A DNA stretch of 64,000 nucleotides from Viscum album (GCA_963277665.1 OY728128.1:1870180988-1870244987); one strand, 5' to 3'. Counted from the stretch's first letter, positions 25,372 through 38,835 are shown. Notes: a model not told the origin generated them from the letters alone. Numbers and translations are program-made.

Positions 25372-27649
25372 AAGTGTGGTCATTTACTTACTTAGATAGT
25401 GTATAGTGGCCTTGTGAATTTTGATAAAGGCTTTCAAACAGTAATGGGGTGGTGTTTTGGATATTTACATCAGGTGTCTACTAGTGATGGGGTAATTAAT
25501 GATGGAGATATAAGTTTGTGGTCAATCAGGTGTGGTTCCCAATGAATATTATGTTAATGAGAAGAGATTAGTCACTAGTATTCCCCTATGACCTATTATA
25601 GTGGTTGGATTGGATTATCCTCTCTTTTGGTTGGTATGTCCATATTTTATAAATTGTTTTATTATTTCAAAAACATTTATCTCAATTTTTTTAGTTATTG
25701 AAAAAGTATAATGTACAAATGTTTTATCAAAAACATAATTAAATGACATTAAATATATTATATGAATACCTGGACTAACATATGGCACTACGTCTATAGG
25801 ATTCTATTATTTCAATGATCTATATATGTAAATAATTTTATTTAAAAAAAACTTCTTTCAATAATACAGGGTAACTATATTCAATATAATGAATATATAA
25901 CAAATAAATAATATAATATTGAATTATTTCATGTTAATAATAATGGATGATTACTTATTTATTATTTTTAGCATGGTCATATTTTTATAATAATATTTAT
26001 ATTTTTCTATAAATTCTATGATGGAAATGGATATAAATAAAAAATATATAAATGAGATCATAGGATCGATATTATAAATAATCATAGGTAATATGATGGG
26101 TTAGAAAATAGAAAATTATATATGGGATTAGTTATTCAGAATTTATTTTTGTGATTCCAAATTATTTTAGTCATAATAAAATTTACAGAAAAAAATATTG
26201 TGAATACTTGAGAATGAAATATATAAAATAATTATATTTTTATTCATTAGGGTAACTAATGAGGTCACAAATATGATTTTTTGGAAGATGGAATCTTATA
26301 TGTAAATTATATATAAAATATTCAATACAGAATACATTTATAATTCAATGAAAAAATATATATAATTGAAAATTTTAATCAAGGTTCCATGTGAGTATAG
26401 GAGTCATAATAAACACATGTATGTTAGGAATTATATTTATATCTATTTTGTTAATGAATTAGAAAAATATATGAGAATATTTATATATTTCTATGAAGAC
26501 ATTGGAAATTTTTAATATGTATTCATCTAAAACATATGATGTTATTATGTTCGTATAATGTAAATTAAAAATAGAAAAAAGGATGATTACATGGAAGTTC
26601 CATTTCATTTTTTTGAGTGTTCTAAGACAGGTTGACTAAGTTTATAATTTCCAAAAAGTATGAAGACAGTGACAAATATAAGGAAAATCACAGGAGAATA
26701 ACTAGAAAATGTTGAAATATATAATTTATAAAGGATGTGTATAAAATTAATGAATGATGAAATATTCCAATAAAAACATTCTGAAAAGTTATGATGAAGA
26801 TGCAGTAGATTAATAAGAAAAAATTATGAATGTGGATATTATGTAGTTGATGATTTGGTTTCTACTACAATATAGCATTAATATTTTATTAAGATTCATA
26901 AATACTATGATAAACATTATTATTTAATGGACAATCATCCTATTCCAATTATAATAAACCCCTCTTTCAAAAGGTACTCATCCTAGTATGGTAATGAGAG
27001 AGGAGAGATATTGACCTCTTGAAGCCTACCTCAAATAGACCATGAATTGGAAGACTCACCGAAGATGTAACCTATATATAAATGTTAGGAAATATCATAT
27101 AAAATAAAATTCAGAATGAGAGATAAGAAAATTACACAAATAAAATAACGCCTAGATATTGTAGCATAAAACCCAAGTATATGCATGAAATGTCATTTAA
27201 AACTAGCACAACTATAAAGGATTCAACAAGTACCAAAATTTAATTTAGGAAATGAACACACAACTCAAATATATGATGCACACAAATAGGATATTAATAT
27301 CCATCATGATCTAATTTATTATACAATTGACATGTAAACTTTTTTATGTACATGTAGGGTGATCATAATAGGTAGACTTAGTTTCATCATCCCTTTCCAA
27401 CCTCATGTAAATGATAATGATATAGTAATAAATCTGAGAGAACAACAAGTGAAAATAAATTATCACCTAAATGGGTATATTGTATTCCCATCCACACCAT
27501 GTATATATATCATCATTTATATCATACCAATGATTATATATTATAGTAATAAATCAAGGGTATCTCATTACCACTTCCTCACTAGTTTGTTTCTCTGGAT
27601 GAATGTTGTATGTTATGATCTATCTATATCTAAAGGGATATTACTAAAA
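25372..27649. other. Unclassified DNA left of LTR D, no gene supported
   Basis: AT-rich except for 25380-25640 and 26930-27060, which have more G and C but no recognised domain. A 129-codon plus-strand frame at 27359-27748 crosses the D LTR boundary at 27650 and is therefore unlikely to be a gene. Confidence 0.45.
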
Positions 27650-30600
27650 TGTAAAATCCTTACTCCAATAACCCAGAGATATTGTAAAATTTATTACATT
27701 TTCATTGATAAAAGTGTTCAAATCCCAAATGAAATATCATTTTTTTAAACTTTGAGAACCAGAAACATACACGATACCAATTTACATTGGGAATAGAATA
27801 AAAAACATAACAAAATAAAATATTAATCATCGCTAAAACACATTAAATAAATTAATCTTCATATAAAATGTAAAGGAATGAAATTTATGGTGAGCTCAAA
27901 TACCCAGTAATGTTTCATACATTGAAAGATATCATGAGTAACTAAGTCAAAATCAATAGAGAAAGGTAACAAAATAACATTTAATTACAATTTTCTTAAA
28001 GAAATGAATCCTTGGATAATATAAAAAAATATCATGGATAATAATAACTAAATTCTCAATGAACAAATACATTAATATTGGACCCCATAATCTTATACAT
28101 CAAGAAAATAATACTATCAAGGTATTGTGTCCAAATATATAAAAAAATATTAGTATAAAATCATTTAATTTAGAAAACTATTTTTTCTTATGAGACCTAT
28201 TTATGCATCAAGGTCTTATTTAATTAGGGTATGTACCCATTATAGCATGTCTAAATCATTCCTCTTATATTAAATTAATTAATTAACTAATGAAAAATAT
28301 CCCTTATTTAAAAAAATATATATTAAATAGATAATACTGAGTATTAATATTTTTGTAGTCTATCAAATAACTTTTAAAGAAAAAAACCATTGAAAGAAAT
28401 GATATACAGTTTATGAAATATGAATATACGTGATAAATAATATAGATACATAAGGGAAAATAAATATTTAGTGATCATAATATTGTAATTGATTCAATAG
28501 AATATAATGACTAAAAAATTAATGAGTGATAAGATATGACCATTGGTTTACCAGGAATATAGTTTTTATAATAAAATATTGTCAATTGGAAGAATTTATT
28601 AAATGAAAGTGAAATATTAAAAAATATTTTATAAAATAAAAATATTTTTAAAACCATTTTTAACCTGTATAAGAAGCTTAATTTCATTAAATGATTATGG
28701 TGGTGGAGAATTTGATTATTTATTTATATTTTGAAAACATTCCTTTTGACATTTTGTAAAAAATCAATAAATTTTATTTATTAAAATAGTATAAATTCTT
28801 AATTAAAAATATTTTAAAATTATAGGATGACTAATATATTCTTTAATAAATAATTTTAGTAAATAAAATCTCTTTTTTCAAAAAATCAAAAACAAGGACA
28901 AGGAAGAAAAATACATCTGATTAAAATAAAATAAAAATGACTTTTCATTTAAAAATTACATTTCTTGAATCAAGTACCAATGAGATAAAAAGTTAGAAGA
29001 AAATATGAAAAATCCTAAAATATTCATAGGATGTGAATATTGTTGGATCTTATTAAGGATAAATGATGAGATTCATTTTATAAATATATAAGAAAACATA
29101 AAAGGAAAATGATATTGATATATATATTATTACCTCTTAAGTAACATTTAAATTGTAACCCCTTGAAAGAATAAACATGAATAAAAACATTAATCATCAA
29201 GAAAAAATATTTAATCATGTTAAATAAATCAAAGGTTTTTCATATCAACCACATTAGACAACATATGTGCATAAAAAATATGTCATAGTGGAATGGAAAT
29301 TGAGGAAAAAATCACTTACCTCAAGCTTTTCTTCATTTAGACACGATTTAACATCCAATATAAGGGTTTTAAACATGATATTAATTTATTTAAAAACCAT
29401 ATTCATTATTAAAATATCATATATGATACTATTATAATATCTTATAAACTTTTCATTAATAATCATATATTATTACCGCTATGTTGGGTCTTAATTTCCA
29501 TGTTTTCTCATGTGCGTTACATCAATGAAGATCTAGTTGTTGTTAATATGACATAGATTCATAATTTTATAAATATTATTACTACTATAAATATCACATT
29601 CACTCATTATATTCCTTTTTATAACCATTGTTGAATGTTTGTTGTGGAAAACTAATCACATCACTTCATAGAGATAGTTGGCCACATGTATGCATTAGTA
29701 ATGATATCATTCCCTTAATAATTGAATGGGTATGTAGGTGGGTGATATATTATTTTTACATAATTAAAGATATTTAAAATTTTATATGTATATATATATT
29801 CACTATTCCCATAATTTTGAGTATCTATGTGAGTAAGTGATGGAAAAAATTACATCATTTCCTGAGTCGGTAGTCTGTTGTTTGCACAAGCAATGAATTT
29901 GTTTCCCGTTTGATAATGATGGATATAGATAAATATTATTTCATAAAAATATTAATATATTAGTATATGGTATATCAATATTGGTTATTAAGGAATAATT
30001 AAAGGTGGAAAAATATTAAGAAAAAAAATAATTATCATGGTAAAGATGACAATCTTCACTTAGAGATACCTCTTTCAAATCTCTTATTAAGGACCCTAGT
30101 ATACCTATTATGAGAGAAAATTATAGAATATAATGCTAATAAGGATTATGGGGAGTTATTTTGGATGGTTAGGGTCAATATAAATGAACTTATAGGTGTG
30201 AATAGGTTAGTGGAGTAGGCACCCTTTTATAATGGGGGGGCTTCTTGAAGACCAAATGGAAATTTTGGAAAAGATTTTGAGAGAGTAATTCTCAAGATAA
30301 ATTATTCCAAATAGATTTATATTTTAAGGAGTAATAGGAGAAGGATGAATTATTTTGATCCAATATTAATTTTAGAAGTAAAAAATTTCAAACATATACT
30401 CATCATTTGGCTTAACATCCCTAGTAAACCTATTTTGACCTGAACCAATGTAATTTATTTTAATTGTTATTAATATTAATTATGACAAAAAAATATGTTA
30501 GATACATTAATTAATTTCAATTACATTGATTCTAAATGTTTAATCCAATTTATAAAATTCAATTCAAATAATTTTTATAATTTAATATAAAAAACCCACT

Positions 30601-31115
30601 AATTGTGTTAAAAAAGACTTTTCAAGAAATACATTTGTCAAGCATAAGATGGTATTATATTATCTATATGACTTGTAAAAAAAAATAAAATTAATTAAAT
30701 TTATATATATTTTTATTTAATCTTTAAATTTAATTCAAATAATTCAAAATTAACTTTTATTTTAATTAATTAAAATAGATAAACATTATTCCATTCAAAA
30801 ATAGTTTTCATAAAATATCCCTTTTCCCTCAAAATGTTGATATATTTATTTCTATAAAATATTTTGTAAAAAATAACTATAAATATTATATGACATTAAT
30901 ATATATAAAAGTATTAATAGTTAAATACTTCCTTTTATTGTATTATTTGTAAGGGAAATTTTAAAAAATTCATTCTAGAATTATTTTAACCAAGTAAAAA
31001 ATTGATAATCATCGTATAAAATTAAAATTTGTGTTACCTTAATTATTAAAATTTTCATTATATTATTGCTTTATTAAAAAAATTCACATAATATAATTGG
31101 GTATTGGGTGTCACA
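27650..31115 (-). repeat. LTR D, 3.47 kb, 3' LTR of a minus-strand element
   Basis: On plus it runs from TGTAAAATCC (27650) to GGGTGTCACA (31115), with TG...CA ends. Beyond its right end lies a purine-rich tract on minus (31116-31130) and a GAAATTGTTTCCTCAAAATTTTCAT stretch that is the usual end of a gypsy internal region, so this is the 3' LTR. It has a TATA box (30225-30231), two decayed CpG boxes (about 29664-29715 and 29851-29900), and aligns from its PBS-side end with the B right LTR (51059 onward). At 30198-30215 it keeps GTGAATAGGTTAGTGG, the uninterrupted version of the site where C is inserted in B. Confidence 0.75.
30225..30231 (-). promoter_or_regulatory. TATA box of LTR D
   Basis: Minus CCATTATAAAAGGGTGCC, equivalent in place and context to the promoters of A, C and G. 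Confidence 0.65.
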
Positions 31116-33560
31116 TTCCTTCCTTCTATTGAAATTGTTTCCTCAAAATTTTCATGGATACTAATTTCAAAATAAATGATTTTGGTTCCTCTTTATAAAA
31201 TCCTATGGTTCCAATGTTTCTGACTCCATTTTTTTATTTCCCCAAAGTAAATTTACCAGTTGTTTCATCTAATTTATAAACACATGATATCTATCTTAAT
31301 GTATTAGTATATTATATTCATAGTAGGATATATTAGGAACTAATTCTATTTATTTAGAGGTGAAAAAATGTGTTGCGGTTCATAATATACTTCCTTAACT
31401 ATGATAAATAGAACACATAATGTACATTATATTTGATTTACTTGTATCTACACTGATGAAATAAAGTAAGGCACCAGATCCATGCTTGTGGGGTCAGGGT
31501 GTTATTCATATTCACGTACATTAATATATTTATTTCGACCAAAACCTAATATATTCTCTCTCAAAAATACCAAACAAATTTAATTAGTGTGTATCTTCCC
31601 AAAAGTATATTCCTACTATCCTTAATAAGAGACCCAATTGTGGTTTTTCTAAGTGAAGGTATTCATCTTCACCGTTATCATTCATTCTTTAATTCTTCTT
31701 TTATCATATTGAATTATATATAAAAAATTTCATTATAATAACATTATTAACTCCAATATACTGATATTTTATTATTTGTATGGAAGAATATTTTCCCATC
31801 CCCTTTTAAAATTAATGGAAAAAATCCATCATTAGTGTGTATTGTGGACCACTGCATAGAAACCTGATATAATTTGTTTTACATCACTAAATCACATATG
31901 TCATCATAATGATAGGAACAATGAATATATATAAAAAATATGACATAATATTAATTTATAACAAAATTATATCATACACTTCCTTACCCGTTAACCCTTT
32001 AACCAATTAAGAGAATGATATCATTGCTCGTGCATCCATACGGTGGTTCGTCTCTATAATATGGTATTATATAATATATATGAATCATAATAATTAGTAT
32101 AATAAATTAAATTTATATATTTTGATATTTAATCTATAAATTTAATTTAAAAATTAATATTTAAGTATTATTTTAATTAATTAAATTAGATAGACATTAT
32201 TCCTTTCAAAAAAAAGTTTTCTTAAAATATCCCTTTTTCCTCCAAATGTTGTTATAATTATTTCTATAAAATATATTATAGAACAAATAAGTATTTTTAT
32301 TATAAAACATTAATATATATATATAATAATTAGTAGTTAAATACATAAATTTTTTTAATATTATATTTAAGGAAAATTTTAAAAAAAATCTTTCTAGAAT
32401 TATTTTGACCAAGTATAAAATCGATAATCATCCTATAAAATTAAAATTTTTGTGCCCTGAATTATTAAAATTTTCATTATATTATTGTTTTATTAAAAAA
32501 TAATTTTCACACAATAAAATTTATTATTGGGTGTCACATTCATTTTTTATATTGAAATTGATTCCTCAAAATTTTCATGTATATTACTTTCACAACATGT
32601 GTTATGTTCAGAATATACTTCCTTAACAATTATAAATAGAACACAACATGTACTTTAGATGTGGAATTATTAACTTTTAATCCATAGTTCCAATTTTTTC
32701 TAGATTTGTTCCCATTTATTTATTATTTCATCCACTTAACTTACCCTTACTGAGCATTTGATCTCACCCTTATTATGTTTTCTTTCCAAATATTCCTGGA
32801 GGTGTACTAAGAAATATGTGTAAGAATACGCTAGATGGGATAAGGTTATAAAAATTATATGTTGTAATTATTGTGTTAATTTGTAATAAAATACCTATTT
32901 AAGTGCCAATATTACCAATACTACTAAACTTTTTTGTCCTTTGGGACGTTATTTACATGTATCTGTACTAAAGTAATAATGTAAGGCACCAGCTCCATGC
33001 TTCTGGGGTCAAGGCATTGTGCTTATTCATACAACTTAGTCTATTTATTTTTATCAAAACCTAAAATATTATCTCTATAAATCCCCAAACACATTTAATT
33101 TGTGTTTATATTCCAAAAATATTAATCCTTGGATCCTTAATAATAGACTGAGTTGTGGTTTTTCTATGTGGAGGTATTCATCTTCACCCTTATCATTTAT
33201 TTTTTAATTTTTCTTCTATCATCTTCATTTATATATCAAAAAATTTATGATAATAACACAATTAACTCTAATATACTGATATTTTTTTATGATTATTGAA
33301 GAATATTTTCCCATATACTTCTAAAGTTAATGGGAAACAAATTCATCACTTCGATGTACTGTGGACTACCGCATAGAAACCCGATGTAATTTTTTCCCAT
33401 CACTAATTAACATATGTAGTCATAATGATTGAAATAATGAATATATATAAAAACTATGACATGTTATAAATTCATTTAAATACATATATCCTAAAGTTCC
33501 TTACCCTTTCACTAATTAAGGTAATGATATCATTGCTCGTGCACCCATACGATGGTTCAT
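30690..33560. repeat. Direct tandem duplication of about 1.4-1.5 kb
   Basis: Copy 1 is about 30690-32095 and copy 2 about 32103-33560. Both contain, in order, the end of LTR D with its TGTCACA boundary (31115 and 32538), a C-type LTR tail with GGCACCAGMTCCATGCTT (near 31470 and 32985), the same C/B junction (near 31500 and 33017), and B LTR sequence with a box ending TATCATTGCTCGTGCAYCCATACG (near 32020 and 33530). Copy 1 lacks about 300 bp of the C-type part. The copies have diverged considerably. Confidence 0.75.
31116..31370 (-). other. Internal 3' end (polypurine tract side) of element D
   Basis: On minus the tract AGAAGGAAGGAA directly precedes the LTR start TGTGACACCC. It is preceded by a GAGGAAACAATTTCAATAG stretch, the decayed form of the GAGGACGAAATT segment common before Ty3/gypsy 3' LTRs. 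Nothing else of the internal region survives; at about 31370 the sequence changes to a fragment of C-type LTR in plus orientation. A second, diverged copy lies at 32539-32590. Confidence 0.6.
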
Positions 33561-35597
33561 TTCTTTAAAGTGATGTAATTCATTTTTTAGGTAGAACATT
33601 CCAGAATTAAATTTTTTAAAAAAAATTAATAAATAAATATCAAATTTATTACAAAGATATAATTTTGGATATTATGGATCTATACCCTATCTAGAAGAAT
33701 TGGATCTTCTAGGGGAAAACTATCCTGATAAAATAAAGCAGTTGAACATGAAACGGTAGTAAAAATAAAATATTATTAATGAATGGGTTATAAGATGTTA
33801 TCAACGGATAATATATGATATTATAAATATTAGTATTAATATATTATAAATTAATAATATGTTTTAAACCATAATACATGAGGTTAAACCATATTCAATA
33901 AAATAGAAGGATGTATTAATGGATTTAATCTCAATTTCTAATCCATTGAGGCATATTTTTTATTATAAAACTATCCATTTTTATGTGGTGTATATGCTTC
34001 CTCTTTAATATATTTTATATGAATAAATAGTTATTCACAATTACTATTTTTTCAATTCAGGGTTATTCTTTCAATGTGTCAATGTTCAAAAGATACTGAA
34101 TATGTAAGAATTTATTTTATAGTCTCACATTCCTTTTGTATTTCTAATACTTTCTTTGAAGAAATATTATCATTTATCCTTATAAGATGAAATAGTTTTT
34201 TTATACTATGGATATTTAAGTATCTTCCATATTATATTCAAACATATACTCAATTTAGTTCTTGAATCAGGTAATAAATTTTTTAAAAGAAACCTTGACT
34301 TTTTTCTCTTTAAATCGGATATATTTTTCATCCATGTTCATGTTTTTCAAAAATATTTAAAAATGTCCATATAAACACTCAAATGATTTATTAAGAATAT
34401 TTTAGTTTATCCTTTAATTTGAAATAATTTAAGAGTAATATTTCTACTATTTTCAGATAGGTTTGTATTTGACCCTCTTTAAAAAATGTCAAATAGAATG
34501 TTTTTTATTGTATACGATGATACCATACATCCCCACAACCATAATTTTTTATTTAATTTACCTTATTTATTATTTATCAATTTTAATTACAAAGAATAAC
34601 ATTTTACAAAATATTATTTTAATATTTTACATCCATTACCTTTATTCTTCCAACGAACATGATTTTATTATAAAAACTATATTCCTCATGAATGGATGGT
34701 CATCTCTTTTCTCTTATTAATAATATGGTTGTTATCTTCTCATAAAACATTCACATTCTTTTAAACATTGGAAATTGAATTTAACTTAAATATACATATT
34801 TTTTATAATGTAAATTATTTTGTTTAGGAGTATATAATTTTAGCATATTGTGTTTTAATTTAAATGTTATTTGATTGACTAGGGAAATATTGATATTTTA
34901 TATTCATTATTTAATTAAAATAATTATTTATAAGGAATATTGTTCATGAATTAAAAATATCATTCAATATATGAGGAATTATTTAGACATATAGTTATGT
35001 CTATTTCCTAGAATTTTATTTCCCCTCAATGTATTGACAGGTCTCATGAGTCAAATATGATCAAAAAATTAAGTGGGATTATACCCTTAGTTTTAAAAAT
35101 TCGTGATGCAACATCATGATGATATATATATCATGATGTTTAAGATCATGAATTAATATATAAACTGTTTCAATAACTGATAATTTAGTTAGTATTATCT
35201 ATGACATTTTTTACTTATATTATCCATTAATGCATTTCATGCTCAACTTATTGATTATATGGAATATGTTTTTAGTGACTTAACTTTCCAAATTGATTAT
35301 GCCATATTTACACATAATAGATTATGTTTTAAAAAACCTTTCTAATAATTTTATCTAATCATTATTTATTCATTTCACTGAGGTATGTATATGAATTATC
35401 TGGATGAGATTCATAGATTCTGAGAATTTCAGTTAGTTTTGTTTTATATTGAATTTGCAAGTTAAATTGGTATCATATATGTATCTATTCATCTGAGACT
35501 ATTAAATTAGTCATTATATTAGCATTAGAACACAATTATCTATTCTAATGTAGTATATTAGGCACCGACTCTAGGTTACTAGCATTAGAGTTTTTAA
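33017..35597 (+). repeat. Element B LTR, left arm (truncated at promoter)
   Basis: About 2.58 kb from the C junction to the PBS. Compared with LTR D it lacks the part upstream of the promoter, because C-type LTR sequence joins it at the base where C is inserted in the right arm. Two decayed CpG-type boxes occur at about 33355-33400 and 33517-33565. The PBS-side end is a decayed GGTTACTAGCATTAGAGTTTTTAA. Confidence 0.7.
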
Positions 35598-35600
35598 TGT

Positions 35601-35612
35601 TTGTATTAGAGC
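35601..35612 (+). promoter_or_regulatory. Primer-binding site, element B left copy
   Basis: TTGTATTAGAGC, two changes from the initiator tRNA-Met complement TGGTATCAGAGC; matched by the better preserved right-arm copy at 51045-51056. Confidence 0.65.
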
Positions 35613-36138
35613 ATGATTATACTAACCATGGGAATAATATCTAAGAAAAGATAGATTAGAGAACATAACCATGTGATAGATATTGAGGGTATGTCAAACT
35701 ATGGAATAATATCCTAATTTTTTTTATGGTATATATTTTTTAGTGTTAATTATCAAAACATCTCTATCTGGATACTATTAGTTTATATGGATCTGGTATA
35801 GTTGTACTGAGGAGTAATTACATTGAAAGGGGGACATTGGAATTTGGATCGATCGTCACCTGATGAATGATAATAAGACTTACTGTGTATATATTTTTAC
35901 ACTCATGGAGGATATGATTTGTATAATTAAAAAATTTAATTATGAACCATTATGAAGAAATTGAAAATATTTTAATGATATATTGATATTCCTTATGAAA
36001 CCATGTTTATGATATTGTTATTAAAAATGCATATATAGTTTTTACTTATGTTATGTGTCACGCAAAATTTGGAGTTATATATTATCATTTAAAATTAATA
36101 ATTTCATAATATAGTCTTTTTTATTTCATTTTTTATTA

Positions 36139-36263
36139 ATGGAGTCAGGAAGAAATAATGGTTTCCAAATGCATGGCCAGTGTAGAAATTTCGTTATTGA
36201 GCAGTCCAATACTGTTAGAATTGGAACTGAGAAGATTAGGGATATAATAGGGAAGCTTAATAT
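36139..36263 (+). pseudogene. gag: Element B gag, left copy, first part (split by G)
   Basis: The ATG at 36139-36141 matches the right-arm gag start at 50520-50518 (both ATGGAGTCAGGAAG). About 125 bp remain before element G; the gag continues at 47443. Stops are present. Confidence 0.6.
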
Positions 36264-36324
36264 TATAACAACCTGAGATTTTTTAAGATATATTCTTTTT
36301 AATTTCTTTCATATCTTATGTTGT

Positions 36325-36620
36325 ACACTACACCAAGATTATCTTGCGCTATACGCAACACCGTATTAGCTTGCAGTATACGCAACACTAATCTTGGATC
36401 GTGTTACACACAATTTCAAGTTTGTTTGATAGTAGTTATTTTAATCAAAATTGAGTGTATATATATATATATTCAATGTATAAATGAAATATGGTTGTAT
36501 TTTGTTATACTCAACAATAAAGGATTCTTGCACTACATGAAACTCTGACTTGGCTTGCATTACATGCAATCGCAACCTTCCTCGATAGCGTGTGTTGTAC
36601 GCAATACCTGGTTTCACTAA
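36325..36620 (+). repeat. U3 array of TACGCAAC-type sites, left LTR of G
   Basis: About six related sites, for example TATACGCAACACC (36351), TATACGCAACACTA (36379), a CATGCAATCGCAACC stretch and TTGTACGCAATACC (near 36596). One forms TTGCG-ctata-CGCAA (36344-36358). The right LTR repeats them at 43285-43590. A trace (TTGCGTACAAC, plus strand) remains in LTR A near 8340. Confidence 0.7.
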
Positions 36621-38267
36621 ATAACAATATACGGTAATAATGTTATTATAAACTAGCCATTATGAATAGTAGTAAATAATTTTTGAATTTTATGACATTA
36701 TAATTCATCTTACACATTTTATAGAACATGGTATGAGAACAAAATAAAGCTTTCGGGAAAAATAAGTATTTTTCAAAAAATGCAGTTTTGCCGCCTTTTG
36801 ATGGTGCACCCATTTTAAATATAATTTTTGAAAAGTTTATAAGTTAAATTTTACAAAATAAACTTCTTATTTTGAATCAGGATATAAAAATTTACATTGG
36901 ATAAAGTTTTGATATTTTTCTGATAACTTTCATATTTTAATGAATTGTAAAAACACGCTATATGTTAATTAAAAACAACTTTTTTCATCGTAATAATTTA
37001 TATGGTTAAATTATAATATTGAATGATTTTAAAGTATAAATAGTATATATTTTTACCATTTAATATAATGTATGTCATTATCATTTATTTAACATTGAAT
37101 TCATAGGTAAAATCATTTCAATCTTTTGCAATGTTTTAACTTTTAAAACTTGTTTTTTAACAACGGGGTTAATTTTAAATTAATTACTGCATCTCCTCTG
37201 TTTTGAATTTTGAAAAATGGATTCCATATTTGAATTCAGTGGGTCCAAATTATGTTAATCGGATTCTTTTATTTTTCTGATATTATGAATAGTAACTATG
37301 GTAATTTTTATTTACTACAGTTAAAGGTAAATATGGTAATTAAGGGTAAAAATAAGATTATAAAATTACTCTAACACTTTCAAAAATCCTATTATATGAA
37401 TAAAAGTTTACCCATATCACCTAATGGTTGGACTATATTTATTTCATGGACTTTTGACCATGAAATAATATAATTATTATTAAAACCAAAGAAAGTGACA
37501 ACATGTCCCTCTCTTAAATCTTATAAGTGTAATAATTTTAATTTAGTGATAAACATCATAAAACGTTGGATATAAATATTCCCTAGAAAGATAATAAAAT
37601 TATCTACATCATATGAATTTATTTATAATTTTTAGGTAATAAATAATTATCATTAATTATGAAACAATAGTGATGTTGAAATTATTTTATTGATTGAAAT
37701 ATCAAATAAATGATTTTAAAAGTATTAAAATAAATCTTATATGAACTATTTAATCTGATCCACTAATTTTCTAGATAACTATGACATGTTATTAATATAT
37801 TAAATCTTTTATTTTTAACATATCTTCTATATATATTTTATTTAAATTAAAACAAAATAATAGTGTCAAAATTGAAACTATTTTTATTTTATAAGCATTA
37901 CATATTATAAAATTGTTTTAAAATCAAAGAAATATTTAAAAATTATAAATTAAAATTTATATAGTCGAATATTTCAAAAATTATCCAATTACGGAAAATT
38001 AACAACACATAAGTGATTATTTATATCCATTTAAAATTTAGAATATTATTACCACAAATCAAATTAAATAGAATATATAAGTATAAATCATGTTGATAAT
38101 GTTTAAAATAAATTCCCAACTTGCCTAAATTTTATTGGATAATGATATTACAACCCTATGTCATCTAAGATTCGAATTTGAGTCATTTTTTGATGTTTCT
38201 AAGTGGGTTTAGAATTTATTATAAATTAATATTTCTTATAATTCCAAAGGTGCCCCCTCTCCTCCCT

Positions 38268-38274
38268 TATAAAA
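38268..38274 (+). promoter_or_regulatory. TATA box of G left LTR promoter
   Basis: CCTTATAAAAGG followed by a CT-rich stretch (CCTCCCTCTCCTCCTCACACC) that likely contains the start site around 38300. The Y-patch-like CT-rich DNA on both sides is typical of plant core promoters. Equivalent at 45246-45252 in the right LTR. Confidence 0.8.
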
Positions 38275-38440
38275 GGTCACCTCCTCCCTCTCCTCCTCAC
38301 ACCACATTGACCCTTCAAGCACGGCAAAACACTGATAATTTCTATTATCCACTTTCCTAGAAACATACTAGAGGTCCTGGTCTTCTTCAAAGACCAATTT
38401 TAGTGCCCTAAGAGGAGGTTTTAAATAGGCGTGTCGAAGA

Positions 38441-38450
38441 AGAGGTAATA
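38441..38450 (+). promoter_or_regulatory. Donor-like splice site in G leader
   Basis: AGAG|GTAATA in GTGTCGAAGAAGAGGTAATA, about 170 bp after the TATA box. Conserved in A and nearly so in C. With the acceptor at 40721-40723 it would define a 2279 nt leader intron. Splicing is inferred, not shown. Confidence 0.45.
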
Positions 38451-38610
38451 TCTGTTACAGATTCTTTCAAATTTATTTATCCTTCTACTTATTATTGTTT
38501 AGTTTTTTAATTATGAAGTAATAACATCAGTATAACTCATATACTAATATTTTATTATAAATATGAAACAACCCTAATTCACCTTCTATCCATTGTATGG
38601 AAAATGAAAT

Positions 38611-38835
38611 CACCACGCATGTGTACGTACGGAATATTGTCTCCACGTCATGGTGTAAACTGTTTTCCACCACCACCTTACTTGGATGGGTATAATGGTG
38701 TAAATAATAACTATATATGATTGTTGTAAAATTATTTTTATTCTGAAAGAGTATACATACACTTAAATACAATTCCCTGATCATGGTAACGATATCATCG
38801 CTCGTGCGTACGTACGGCCTACCGTCTCCACGATG
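38611..38835 (+). repeat. CpG-rich box pair in G left LTR
   Basis: Boxes at 38611-38649 (TGTACGTACGGAATATTGTC then TCCACG) and 38788-38835 (AACGATATCATCGCTCGTGC then GTACGTACGGCCTACCGTC). Right LTR copies are at 45590-45630 and 45766-45811. The CGTACGTACG core is intact in all four, although CpG is rare elsewhere in the window. Confidence 0.8.

Noticed and set aside
27359..27748. 129-codon open frame, plus strand, the longest outside gag-pol
   Set aside because: It crosses the LTR D boundary at 27650, has no recognisable domain, and its composition (many Ile, Tyr, Phe) is what AT-rich random DNA gives.
36464..36548. TA repeats as a possible origin or matrix attachment region
   Set aside because: Short TA runs recur in several LTRs and are ordinary microsatellites.
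38611..38835. CRISPR-like spaced repeats
   Set aside because: Only two or three diverged boxes, 190 bp apart, in plant LTRs; nothing prokaryotic.
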